From the NCBI GenBank assembly GCA_023129715.1, contig JAGMBO010000031.1:1-64000 (forward strand): a DNA stretch of 64,000 nt. The letters run 5' to 3'. Positions 9,338 through 19,010 of this stretch are shown here, in pieces; within the stretch, counting starts at the first letter, position 1; every line of letters starts with the position of its first letter. This DNA comes from Candidatus Eiseniibacteriota bacterium. GTDB lineage: Bacteria > Eisenbacteria > RBG-16-71-46 > CAIMUX01 > WJJG01. The notes beneath the pieces were generated by a model, which did no database searches, had not been told where the DNA came from, and worked only from the letters and a program-made list of their open reading frames with translations. The translations under genes and the position numbers were made by a program.

Positions 9338-10951
9338 ATGAAGGGACTCTACCTCAATGTTCCCGCCGCCCGGGAGCGAGCGACTCGGCTCGATGCGTTG
9401 CTCGCGGCGCCCTCGGCGATCGCCACCGCCGAGCATCAGGGGCATTCCCTGCTGGTCGACTACCACCCACGCGACTGGCCCGCGGGACCGATTCATTGCA
9501 ATCCCGCGGCCGATCTGACGGCGGCCGGGTCGGGCTGGTTCCATTTCCGTGGACGGTTCGGCAACTTGTCGGGGTTTGCCGAGGCCTTCGCGCACGCGCG
9601 CACCCTGGAGGAGCGCAAGGCGCTGGCCGCCGAGATCCAGGCGGGCGCGTTCGTGATTCTGGTTCTGCGCGGTACCTCCGGCTGGTTGGTGACCGATCCC
9701 TTCGGGCTCCATCCGCACTACTATGCCGGGGAGACACCCTTTGCACGGCTCGCTCCCTCGGTCCACTTCTTCGGTGACGACGAATCGGGAACATTCCCCG
9801 CCGACGAGTCGCTGACCGCCGCTCTGGAAGTCCAAAACCATCTCTTCGGGAACTACACGGCCTACGCCGGCATTCGCCGTCTCGATCCTGGTGCGATCAC
9901 GAGTACAACGGAGGTCGTGCGCTACTTCGACTATCAACGCCGGGAGTCGCCCGCGGCAGCGGATACCACCCAAGCTGCGAATGGATCGCGCCCCCGGGGC
10001 GCCGGCAGCGTCCTCGGCCGGGCGTTGCTGGCCCGTCTTGGCGAGGTGATGGGGCTTTTCGCTGAGCGGCGCCGCGTTCTTCCGCTGAGCGGGGGGCTAG
10101 ACTCGCGACTGTTGCTTGCGAGCGCGCGGTTCGATTACGGCTACACATTCGGACCCGCGGAGAGTGGTGACCGGCCGGTTGCCCGTCGCTATGCGAATCA
10201 CTTCGAGGACTACGACGAGTTTTCCCTGCTCGAACTCGACTACCCCCCGCGCCTGCGCGCAGCGGGGCGGCAGGTCTTTTCCGGGACCTGTGCACGACCG
10301 TTCGTCGAGCTGCTCGCGGTATACCGCCGCGTGGCCGAGCGTTGGGGGGGCGGGTGTCTCTTCTTTGATGGATATGGGGGCGATGTCCTGCAGCGCGCGC
10401 TCTATCTGACTTCCGGTGGCCTGCGCGGCAGTGCGGCCAAGATGTTCCCACAGCTGACGCGGGCACGGTTCGATCCGCTGGTCCTGCTCAATCGCCGCTA
10501 TCCGGGACTCGACCGGGATGCCCGCAAGCTACTGGTGAAGACCTATCACCAGATGAGCGAGGACTGGGATCTCGATCCCCTGCGCAGCGTGACCCTCTTT
10601 GAGTTGCTCTATGGGCGGGGCTCGCGCTATGTCATCAATGGAGGCACGATTCTCTCGGGGCAGTACTTCACCGTCATCCAGCCCTTCCTGACCCCGCGTG
10701 TGTTTCGCCTGCTCTGGAGTATCGATCCATGGGATGCGCTCACCTATCGGGCCCTCCGTGAGATCTGGCGGGCGTTGCCCGCGGAGTTCGCCGGGGTGCG
10801 GACCTACTCCGGATTCAAGCCCTCCTGGCACCACGACCTCTCGCGTCCGGTCATGCTGGCCACCAAGGCGCTCGGCAGGCTCGGGTGGGTGAAGCGGGCG
10901 GTCTCCTACGAGCGGGAGTTGCCGCAGATTCGCTGGCGCGAGGAAGATTGA
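9338..10951 (+). CDS. Asparagine-synthase-like amidotransferase/ATP-PPi synthetase
   Basis: PPi-loop LPLSGGLDSRLLLAS and DGYGGDVL; N-terminus lacks the nucleophile Cys2. Confidence 0.8.
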   Translation: MKGLYLNVPAARERATRLDALLAAPSAIATAEHQGHSLLVDYHPRDWPAGPIHCNPAADLTAAGSGWFHFRGRFGNLSGFAEAFAHARTLEERKALAAEIQAGAFVILVLRGTSGWLVTDPFGLHPHYYAGETPFARLAPSVHFFGDDESGTFPADESLTAALEVQNHLFGNYTAYAGIRRLDPGAITSTTEVVRYFDYQRRESPAAADTTQAANGSRPRGAGSVLGRALLARLGEVMGLFAERRRVLPLSGGLDSRLLLASARFDYGYTFGPAESGDRPVARRYANHFEDYDEFSLLELDYPPRLRAAGRQVFSGTCARPFVELLAVYRRVAERWGGGCLFFDGYGGDVLQRALYLTSGGLRGSAAKMFPQLTRARFDPLVLLNRRYPGLDRDARKLLVKTYHQMSEDWDLDPLRSVTLFELLYGRGSRYVINGGTILSGQYFTVIQPFLTPRVFRLLWSIDPWDALTYRALREIWRALPAEFAGVRTYSGFKPSWHHDLSRPVMLATKALGRLGWVKRAVSYERELPQIRWREED

Positions 10952-10962
10952 TGCGCAGCGAG

Positions 10963-12003
10963 TCAGCCGCCGCACACGGCCGCATAGACCTCCGCAAGCC
11001 GGCGGGCGACCACATGCAGATCGTATTCGCGGGTGATCAGTGCACGTCCGGCGGACATCTCGAAGGCGCCCGCATCGAGCGCCTTCCGCACCGCCGCGGT
11101 CAGCGCGTCGGTATCGCCGGGTGGGATCAGCAGGCCGGTGACACCGTGATCGATGAGTTCGGGACAGGCGCCGACCCGCGTGCACACCACGGGGGTTTCG
11201 CTGGCGAGCGCCTCGAGCACGGTCACCGGTGTCCCTTCTGAAAAGCTCGGCAACACCAGCAGGTCGGCCGCGTTCAGCCAGGTGGCGATCTCGCCGTGCG
11301 GACGAGCGCCGAGGAAGTGACAGTTGGAAGCTTCCCAGCGCAGGGGCCCATCGCCGATCAGCCTGAAGTCGACATCCGGCAATCGCGCCGCCGTCTCGCG
11401 CAACAACTCGAGCCCCTTGCCTCGCGAGAGCCGTCCGACGAAGAGGACCACGCTCCCCTCGGCCAGGCCCAAGTCTCGGCGGGCTTCGTGGCGCGGGAGC
11501 GGGCGGAAGCGCCCCGTGTCCGTTCCGCAAGGCAGGTGGATGACCCGATCGGGGGTCGCGCCCAGCTCATCGATCAAGCGCGCGCGCACCTCGCTGCTCA
11601 CCGCGATCACGCGTGCCGCCCGGGCGATCACGTATTCCTGCCAGTGGCGATAAAGGCGATGACGGCGAGGCTCGATGAGCGCGTCGCTTCCATGAAAGGT
11701 GACGACGAGCGGTCGGCGGCTGAGCAGGCTCGGGACGAGCGCTGAGTGGAAGCCATAGTGAGCGTGGATCAGATCGCAGCCGCCCCGGAGGCAGGCAGCG
11801 GCCGTGCGGCAGAGGAACGGCGGGTAGGCGGCACCTCCGCGACGGCGACGGACAACCAGGGAGACATCGGCGAACGCCTCAAGCGAGCGGGCCTGTTCGG
11901 CAACGAAGATGCCCCACTCCGGGGTCCGCGGCCCGGGGTACATGTTGGAGACGAGGAGTACCCGGGGTCTGTGACCGGCCGGATGGGGTCTTGCTCGCTC
12001 CAC
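10963..12003 (-). CDS. Glycosyltransferase family 4
   Basis: VTFHGSDALIEPRRH, LFVGRLSRGKGLELL, PSFSEGTPVTVLEALASETPVVCTRVGACPELI. Confidence 0.9.
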   Translation of the reverse strand: MERARPHPAGHRPRVLLVSNMYPGPRTPEWGIFVAEQARSLEAFADVSLVVRRRRGGAAYPPFLCRTAAACLRGGCDLIHAHYGFHSALVPSLLSRRPLVVTFHGSDALIEPRRHRLYRHWQEYVIARAARVIAVSSEVRARLIDELGATPDRVIHLPCGTDTGRFRPLPRHEARRDLGLAEGSVVLFVGRLSRGKGLELLRETAARLPDVDFRLIGDGPLRWEASNCHFLGARPHGEIATWLNAADLLVLPSFSEGTPVTVLEALASETPVVCTRVGACPELIDHGVTGLLIPPGDTDALTAAVRKALDAGAFEMSAGRALITREYDLHVVARRLAEVYAAVCGG

Positions 12004-12131
12004 AGATTCTCCGCTCCGTGATGTTCCTCGATGTCCCTGAGGCCCATTCCAGGTGAGGACAACCTACTCCCATTCCGAGTGGCCCGCACCTCCCGAACGG
12101 ATGATATACTGGGCCGTTCCCGAGCGATGAG

Positions 12132-14633
12132 ATGAACCCGAAGGAGCCTGCAGTGAGCCATCCGCCCGTTTGGACCCGCATCCACCGGCGCCTGGGGCGT
12201 GAGCTCGCCGTGCGCCGGCATGCCCGGTTCGACGCGGTGTTGCTCCGGCGGGCCGCGGCGGGGGAACTCTCCGATGAGGAGACTGAGCGCATCGCCGCGC
12301 GCATCGGCCGGAAGCCGCGCGACGAAGACGAACGCGGACTCGTCCTTTCCCGTGCACCCGCTTCTCTGAAAGACGCATGGCGCCGGCTGACGCCCGCCGG
12401 GCCGGCGCAGGCGATCGATGCGGCGCAGGGGCTCATCGCCGATCGCATCACCCTCTTCGGCGTTCCCTTTCCGCTGGCAGATCCCTCCGCCTGGCATCGC
12501 GATCTGTCCACCTGGCATCGCGATATCTCGATCCGGCAGCGCGCGGGGTCCGGTGGGAGCCAGTGGCCGCTCAAACCCCACCGCCAGATCCAGCTCGTCG
12601 GGCCCCGTGCGCCGGGTGATGTTCGCATGCAATGGGAGGCGGCGCGCTTCCATCACGGCCTGCTGCTCGGCCGGGGCTATCTGGCCTCCGGCGATCGCGC
12701 CTATGCCGACGCCTTCCGGCGGCAGGTCGATGCCTTCCTTGCGGGCAATCCCCCCTTCCGCGGGATCCATTGGGCGGTCGGCATGGAGGTTGCGATCCGG
12801 GCAGCGGCCTGGATTCTGGCGCTCGAGTTCCTGCGGGGTGCAGCGCCGCTGACGCACGAGTGGTGCCGCGCCATGGTGCGCCACCTCCTGCTCCATGGAC
12901 TGTTTCTCGAGACCCACATCGAACGCCACCCGCTCGGGTTCACCACGAACCACACGCTTGCCGACTACGCGGGCCTCGCCGTGCTCGGGCGCGCCTTTGC
13001 CGGTTCGTCGGCCGGTGAGCGTTGGCGGAAGCTGGCCGCGGAGGGGTTGGAAGTGTGTCTCGGCGAGCAGGTGCTGCCGGGGGGTGCGCATGCCGAGGGT
13101 TCACTCGCCTACGAACGCTTCGTCCTGGAGGCATCTCTAGTCGCCGCGCTCTGTCTTGATCGTGAGCAGGCCGCGCCGCTGCGGCCGGGCATCCATGCAC
13201 TCGCCCGCCATCTGCGCGCGGTCACGCTGGCGAGTGGACTGCCCTTCATCGGGGATGGGGACGACTCCTTCTTCCCGCCATTTGCCTGCGTGTCCTTTGC
13301 GGATTGGGATCCCTTCGATCCCGAGGCTGTCTTGCAGGTCGCTGCCCACTGGTGCGCAGACCCATCGCTGGGTGGCCGTCCGCAGACGGAGGAGCCCGCC
13401 TTGTGGCTCGGCGCTGAGGTGGGACGCGGCGCGCCGACCACCAACGTTCCGGAAACCGAGGCCCCGTCAACCACCGAGCCAGAGACCACCGCACCGGAGA
13501 CCGTCGGGCCGGGAACCACCGAGGCGGCAACCACCGCACCGGAGACCGCTGGACCGGGAACCACCGAGCCGTCAACCGTCGAGCCGGAGACCGTCGGGCC
13601 GGGAACCACCGCACCGGTCACCACCGCGTCTGCCCGGCCAGAGACCATGGAAGGCTGCATCCGATTCTCCGCCGGACCCTTCACCGGCCTGCTGATCGCG
13701 CGCGGGTCTGGGGAGCAGTGGCTGCCGACCCATGGGCACAACGATCTTCTATCCATCGTGCTCGAGGTCAACGGAGTCCCGTTGTTGATCGACCCGGGCA
13801 CCGGGGCCTACACGCTCGAGCCTCAACTGCGCCATGCGCTGCGGTCGACCGCGGCCCATTCCACACTGCAGATCGATGAACGCGAGCAGAGCCCGATTGA
13901 TGCGCGGCGGTTGTTCGAGGGGCCGGCTGCCGTTCCCGGCGGTTTGAGTTGGTCTGCTGGTCTGAATTCGCATGCCGGTCCGACTTCCCGCGGTGGTCCG
14001 CCTCCGCCTGCCGGGCTGGGTCCGCAGGCCGGCCCGACATTGCCTGCCGGGCTGAGTCCGCAGGCTGGCTCGACATCGCCTGCCGGACTGAGTCCGCAGG
14101 CCGGCTCGACACCTCATGCCGGCCTGCCGATCGAAGCGTGGCACGACGGTTTCGGGCCGGAGATCAGGCACATGCGCCGGATCTCCTGGGCTGGCGATTG
14201 TCTCTGGATCGAGGATCGTCTGGGTGAGGTACCTGCCAAGGGAGGTGAGGCAAGCAGTCGCCGTAGCGAGGTCAGCGATGACGCACCCCACACCTCGACC
14301 CTGCGGTTCCGGCTCGCCCCCGAATTGACGTTGCGAGGCGTGGAGCCGCCAGCGGGCATTCCGGGACTCGTCCTTCCGCCCGGCATGGTGGCGTCCTCGG
14401 AACTCGTGGATTCGCAAGGGGATGTGCCGGCCTCGTGTGTCCGCTTCGAGGTCCACGGCGGCGAGGTGGAGTTTCTGCTGTTGCGCCCCGAGAAAGCCCT
14501 CTGGCAGATTGGGTCTGGCGCAACCTCGCGCCGCTATGGCAGGTGGCAGGAGGCTCCGATCCTCCAGTCCCAATGGAGCGGTCCGCTTCCCCATCGCTGG
14601 GTCGTCGGCATCCGATACCGACATCCGGTGTAG
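12132..14633 (+). CDS. Heparinase II/III-like family protein with two low-complexity insertions
   Basis: RGIHWAVGMEVAIRAAAWILALEFL, HPLGFTTNHTLADYAGL, THGHNDLLSIVLEVNGVPLLIDPGTGAYT typical of EPS-locus heparinases. Confidence 0.85.
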   Translation: MNPKEPAVSHPPVWTRIHRRLGRELAVRRHARFDAVLLRRAAAGELSDEETERIAARIGRKPRDEDERGLVLSRAPASLKDAWRRLTPAGPAQAIDAAQGLIADRITLFGVPFPLADPSAWHRDLSTWHRDISIRQRAGSGGSQWPLKPHRQIQLVGPRAPGDVRMQWEAARFHHGLLLGRGYLASGDRAYADAFRRQVDAFLAGNPPFRGIHWAVGMEVAIRAAAWILALEFLRGAAPLTHEWCRAMVRHLLLHGLFLETHIERHPLGFTTNHTLADYAGLAVLGRAFAGSSAGERWRKLAAEGLEVCLGEQVLPGGAHAEGSLAYERFVLEASLVAALCLDREQAAPLRPGIHALARHLRAVTLASGLPFIGDGDDSFFPPFACVSFADWDPFDPEAVLQVAAHWCADPSLGGRPQTEEPALWLGAEVGRGAPTTNVPETEAPSTTEPETTAPETVGPGTTEAATTAPETAGPGTTEPSTVEPETVGPGTTAPVTTASARPETMEGCIRFSAGPFTGLLIARGSGEQWLPTHGHNDLLSIVLEVNGVPLLIDPGTGAYTLEPQLRHALRSTAAHSTLQIDEREQSPIDARRLFEGPAAVPGGLSWSAGLNSHAGPTSRGGPPPPAGLGPQAGPTLPAGLSPQAGSTSPAGLSPQAGSTPHAGLPIEAWHDGFGPEIRHMRRISWAGDCLWIEDRLGEVPAKGGEASSRRSEVSDDAPHTSTLRFRLAPELTLRGVEPPAGIPGLVLPPGMVASSELVDSQGDVPASCVRFEVHGGEVEFLLLRPEKALWQIGSGATSRRYGRWQEAPILQSQWSGPLPHRWVVGIRYRHPV
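13455..13628. repeat. In-frame 15-bp tandem repeat (45-bp higher order), 11+ copies
   Basis: ACCACCGAGCCGGAG-like units encoding TTAPE/TVGPG/TTEPS pentapeptides. Confidence 0.9.
13953..14129. repeat. In-frame 36-bp tandem repeat, about 4.5 copies
   Basis: cctgccgggctgagtccgcaggctggctcgacatcg-like units encoding PAGLSPQAGSTS. Confidence 0.9.
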
Positions 14634-14709
14634 GATGCGGGTCCGCGTGGGTGGCCGGAAAACACGCCGCGACCCCAAAAGCTCGAACCGGGAGGGCCCG
14701 ACCCGCAGT

Positions 14710-16947
14710 ATGAAACAGCTCTTCTTCAAAGGCGGCAAACCCGTCATCGCCGATATCTCCGAGCCCGGCCTTGAGGCGGGGCGGATCCAGGTCGCCGTCG
14801 AGTACTCCGCGGTTAGCCCAGGGACCGAGCGTAGCTTGCTCGTCGAGAGCGGCCGTTCATTCCTTTCTCGTGTCCTCGAGAAACGCCATCGCCTCGATCG
14901 GCTCTGGAGCGCCCTGCGTCGCCGTGATCTGCGGGAGATCCAGATGCGGTTGCGGCGGCTCCAGTCGCGCAGTGAGAGTTGGTTGGCCCCCGGGTACTCC
15001 GCCGCCGGGACCGTCCGCGCCGTCGGCGTCGGTGTCGATGCCTTTGCTCCCGGCGACCGGGTGGCAGTGGCGGGTGCCGGCTACGCGGGCCATGGAGAGG
15101 TGATCACCGCTCCGCGCAATCTCGCCGTTCGTGTTCCCGACGGGCTCGACTTGCAGGACGCCTCGACGGTGGCGGTGGGCGCGATCGCCTTGCAGGCGGT
15201 GCGCCGCGCCGATGCGCGAATCGGCGAGACGGTGCTCGTGCTCGGCCTCGGGCTCCTCGGCCAGTTCGTCACGCGCATCTTGCTCGCCGCAGGATGCCGG
15301 GTGGTCGGCTGGGACCCGCTCGCCGCTCGTCGTAGTCTGGCTGAGACCCAAGGCGTCGAGATCCTGCGCGCCGAGCGGACCGAAGAGGTGGCCGCAGCGC
15401 TGGCGCCCCTGACCGCGGGGCGTGGCGCCGATGCGGTGATCCTCGCGGCTGCGGCGGGCGAGGCGGCGGTCGAGGCAGCGGCTGCGGCGACGCGGCATGC
15501 GGGAACCCTGGTCCTGCTTGGCGATGCCCCAGTGCGCGTGACGCGCGAGACCGCCTATGCCCGCGAGCTGACCATGCGGATGTCGACCTCCTATGGGCCG
15601 GGACGCTACGACCCGCGCTACGAGGAAGAGGGGCACGACTATCCCTTCGCGCATGTGCGCTGGACAGAGAACCGCAACATGGGCGCTTGGCTCGAGCTGC
15701 TTGCCGCCAAGAAGGTCGCGATCGACGATTTGATCCAGACAATCCGCAGCTTAGAGGAGGCGGCCGAGGCATATGTTGCCCTGCGGCAGGGAACGCTCGA
15801 CGCTCTCGGCCTCGTTTTCCGCCATGCGGCCGACGGAACGGTTGGAGGGGCAGCGGCGACGGGAGACGCGCTGGGGACGACATCCGAGTCGATCGCCACG
15901 GCGACCCCGGAGAGAGCACGCTCTGCCGGCGACCATGATCGTCTTGTCGGCACCCCCCTGGCTCGGGGACCACGCACCCCACCACTGCGCCTCGCGCTGC
16001 TCGGTACGGGGGCCTACGCACGCGGTGGGTTGTTGCCGGCTGCGGCGGCCCAAGGGGACCGGGTACGATTCGAGCTACTGGCAGGCACGGTGCCGGCCCG
16101 GCGGGAACCGCTCGCGCAGCAGTATGGATTCGTGCGGACCGCCTCGAGCTATGAGAAGGCGGCCTCCGATCCACAGGTCGATCTCGTCGCGATCGTCACC
16201 CGTCATGATCGCCGGGCGGAGCTGATCGTCCCGGCGCTGGAGGCGGGGCACGCGGTCTTCTGCGAGAAGCCGCTGGCCTTGACCGATGATGGCCTCGATC
16301 TCATCGAATCGGGGCTCGCGCGCTCCGGCGGGTTCCTGACGATGGGCTTCAACCGGCGATTTGCCCCCGCGATGACGCGACTTCGCGCGGAACTCGCTGG
16401 TCGCACCGGTCCTCTGCAGATGTCCTATCGCGTCCAGGCCGGTCCCTTGCCCGAGGATCATTGGATCCGGGGTCCCCAGGGCGGGGGCCGCCTGATCGGC
16501 GAGGGAGTCCACATGATCGACCTGCTCCGCTTCCTGGCCGGGGCGCCGCTGACCCAGGCCTGGGTCGTCGCGGGCGGCGCGAACGCGCAGGCCGATGCTT
16601 CCGCCGATCCGGCCGCGGACAACTTCCAGATCGGCCTGCAGTACGCGGACGGGTCGACGGCGAGTCTGCTCTACACATCGCGCGGGGCGAGAGAGCATTC
16701 CAAGGAACGCCTCGAGGTCCATGTGGATGGTCGCAGTTTGGAACTCGACAACTTCCAGGTCGTGCGCGAGTCGGGTCGCAGCCGCCCGCTGTGGGAGGCG
16801 CGCGCGCCGCAGAAGGGACAGCCGGAACTCTGGCGTGCAATGGTGGATGCGCTCCTCGACGGCAGTGAGAGCCCGACCTCGGCAGACGAAGTGCTCGAGA
16901 CCTCTCGAGCGACGCTTGCCCTGGAGCGGATGCGGCGCGGGGAATGA
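14710..16947 (+). CDS. Bi-domain oxidoreductase: zinc-type alcohol dehydrogenase-like plus Gfo/Idh/MocA
   Basis: N-half VEYSAVSPGTERSL..VAVAGAGYAGHGE..VLGLGLLGQFVTRILLAAGCRVVGWD; C-half LALLGTGAYARGG...VFCEKPLALTDDGLD...GFNRRFAP; start MKQLFFKGGKPV. Confidence 0.9.
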   Translation: MKQLFFKGGKPVIADISEPGLEAGRIQVAVEYSAVSPGTERSLLVESGRSFLSRVLEKRHRLDRLWSALRRRDLREIQMRLRRLQSRSESWLAPGYSAAGTVRAVGVGVDAFAPGDRVAVAGAGYAGHGEVITAPRNLAVRVPDGLDLQDASTVAVGAIALQAVRRADARIGETVLVLGLGLLGQFVTRILLAAGCRVVGWDPLAARRSLAETQGVEILRAERTEEVAAALAPLTAGRGADAVILAAAAGEAAVEAAAAATRHAGTLVLLGDAPVRVTRETAYARELTMRMSTSYGPGRYDPRYEEEGHDYPFAHVRWTENRNMGAWLELLAAKKVAIDDLIQTIRSLEEAAEAYVALRQGTLDALGLVFRHAADGTVGGAAATGDALGTTSESIATATPERARSAGDHDRLVGTPLARGPRTPPLRLALLGTGAYARGGLLPAAAAQGDRVRFELLAGTVPARREPLAQQYGFVRTASSYEKAASDPQVDLVAIVTRHDRRAELIVPALEAGHAVFCEKPLALTDDGLDLIESGLARSGGFLTMGFNRRFAPAMTRLRAELAGRTGPLQMSYRVQAGPLPEDHWIRGPQGGGRLIGEGVHMIDLLRFLAGAPLTQAWVVAGGANAQADASADPAADNFQIGLQYADGSTASLLYTSRGAREHSKERLEVHVDGRSLELDNFQVVRESGRSRPLWEARAPQKGQPELWRAMVDALLDGSESPTSADEVLETSRATLALERMRRGE

Positions 16948-17201
16948 TCCGGCACTGGACCCTACGCGGAGCCTTGTGCCCCGGGCGCAACACTGGAGAG
17001 GCGCGGATCCAGCGGGAGTGCCGTTTCCCGGCCGTTTCCCACGCTGTTTCCCGGCTTGCGCATCACGGCCCGGCATAGCACACTCGCTCGCGGCGGATTG
17101 GGGAGAGACAGGACCGAGGTTACGTATTCACAGTCAGTTGCCGGGCTGGGCGTCGTCTCCGTCAAGTGCCGCCCGGGGCGGCGATCGAGGGTAAGGGCCG
17201 G

Positions 17202-18497
17202 ATGCAGGATTCCACGAGTCTGGATCAAGGAAGACACCCTTCGGGCGCGCCCGGGCGATCGAGTGGCCGGCTTCCCGTCGGACCCTTCCTGGAGATCCTG
17301 GTCAGGCGCCGGACGATGATCATCGTTCTCACCTTGGGCGCCGCGGTGGTGGCGGCGGCCGTCAGCCTGATCTCGCCGGTCACCTACGAGTCGAAGCTCA
17401 CCATGCTGCCTCCGGAATCCTCCTCGCCGCTCAGTCTCGGGCGGGGCAACCTGCAGTCCTCCCTCGCGAGTCTGCAGATGGGATTCGCGACGACGAATAC
17501 CTCGGCGCTCTATGCCGACATGATCCGCAGCCGCGCGGTGCGCCGCTATGCGGTCGACGCGCTCGACCTGCTCGAGATCTACGGCATCGATGCCAGTGAC
17601 ACGCTGGGCGCTTACACACGCGCGCTCAACCGCCTGGAAGCCGACATGGAGGTCAGCCACAAGCACAATGGCCTGATCATGATCAAGGCGCAGGCGCATA
17701 CCGGCTACTTCCCGAGCGGCGCGGAGAAGGAACGCACTCGGCATCTCTCGGCGCGCATCGCCAACGCGCTCGCCGAGGGCCTCGATGTCGTCAATCAGCA
17801 GAAGAACACCAACCAGGCGCGGCAGGCGCGCATCTATCTCGAAGAACAGGTCGGCCAGACCGACGAGGCGCTGGAAGAGGCCAGCAAAGCGCTCGCCGAG
17901 TTCCAGAAGGAGCATCTGGCCATCAGTCTCGACGATCAGATGCGCGTGACGATCGAAACCGCCGGTACGCTGGAAGGTGAGTTGTTGGCGAAGGAGGTCG
18001 CTCTCGGAGTGGCGGTGCAGACGATGCGCTCCGCCAACCCGGTGGTTCAGCGGCTGCAGAGTGAGATCGCCGCACTCCGCAACCAACTCGTCGAATTGCG
18101 GCGCGGCGGCACCGGGGTCGCTGCCGGTGTGGAAGGTGACGACAGTCTGCAATTCGGATTGCAGGATCTTCCCGAGATCGGACGCCAGTATGCGTTTCTG
18201 CTACGCGACCTGAAGATCCAAGAGACGGTCTATGAGCTGTTGACCCAGCAGCTCTATCACGCGCGCATCAAGGAGACCGAGACACTTCCGGTGATCCAGG
18301 TTCTCGATGAAGCCAGTGTTCCGATCGACAAGAAGAAGCCGATCGCCCGCAAGGTGACGGTGGTCGCGGCCCTCCTCGGACTCCTCTTCGCCATCTTTCT
18401 CGCCCATGCGCTCGAGTGGTGGTCGCAATACGAGTGGGCGGAAGCCGATCTGGCGGTCCTGCGCCGCCTCTGGCGCCGGTCGCCCGGGAGGTCCTGA
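17202..18497 (+). CDS. Wzz-type chain length determinant protein
   Basis: Two TM helices flanking a coiled coil; C-terminal VLDEASVPIDKKKPIARKVTVVAALLGLLFAIF. Confidence 0.85.
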   Translation: MQDSTSLDQGRHPSGAPGRSSGRLPVGPFLEILVRRRTMIIVLTLGAAVVAAAVSLISPVTYESKLTMLPPESSSPLSLGRGNLQSSLASLQMGFATTNTSALYADMIRSRAVRRYAVDALDLLEIYGIDASDTLGAYTRALNRLEADMEVSHKHNGLIMIKAQAHTGYFPSGAEKERTRHLSARIANALAEGLDVVNQQKNTNQARQARIYLEEQVGQTDEALEEASKALAEFQKEHLAISLDDQMRVTIETAGTLEGELLAKEVALGVAVQTMRSANPVVQRLQSEIAALRNQLVELRRGGTGVAAGVEGDDSLQFGLQDLPEIGRQYAFLLRDLKIQETVYELLTQQLYHARIKETETLPVIQVLDEASVPIDKKKPIARKVTVVAALLGLLFAIFLAHALEWWSQYEWAEADLAVLRRLWRRSPGRS

Positions 18498-18618
18498 GGG
18501 ACCGGACTGCTGTCCAGATCGAGTGCTGGCATTCACCCTCCCCGACGCCCACCTCCAACTTGCTAACCGATTGCTTAGCTATGGGTTACGAGTGGTGGAT
18601 GGGCACACCGGGTTGGTT

Positions 18619-18654
18619 ACTCAATGATTGAGTATTCTTACTCAACCATTGAGT
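18619..18654. promoter_or_regulatory. Two tandem palindromes, ACTCAA-N3-TTGAGT x2
   Basis: ACTCAATGATTGAGT (18619-18633) and ACTCAACCATTGAGT (18640-18654), 21 bp centre to centre. Confidence 0.75.
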
Positions 18655-18695
18655 ATTCTGTTCACACGTCACCTAATTGTCTGTTCTCTAGGCAC

Positions 18696-18972
18696 ATGAG
18701 TGATGTCATCGAACGAGAATTCGTCGCCGTGCTTGCCAGGCGGCTGGAAGCTTCACCACCGTGGCCAGGCGCTGGCCGGGACCCACGCAGTATGCCGCCG
18801 CGGATCTGATTCCACCACCGGGGCCTGAGTGGATCGAGACCCACTGGCGGGGCGGTTCTTCCTCAATCGCTGTCTACATTGGTCCTACGGAGAGTGCTGG
18901 CGCGCCTTCGGCTGGAACCTCGACCAGTGGCTCTACTATGGGGGCTATCCGGGTGCGATCGGCATGCGCGGT
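18696..18972 (+). pseudogene. Degraded AAA/DUF4143-type ATPase
   Basis: MSDVIEREFVAVLARRLEASP, then ARRWPGPTQYAAADLIPPPGPEWIETHWR, then HWSYGECWRAFGWNLDQWLYYGGYPGAI in three frames; P-loop region missing. Confidence 0.8.
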
Positions 18973-19010
18973 GGAAACTCCGTGCGGTGGGGTCACACCG
19001 GGGGAGGTGA

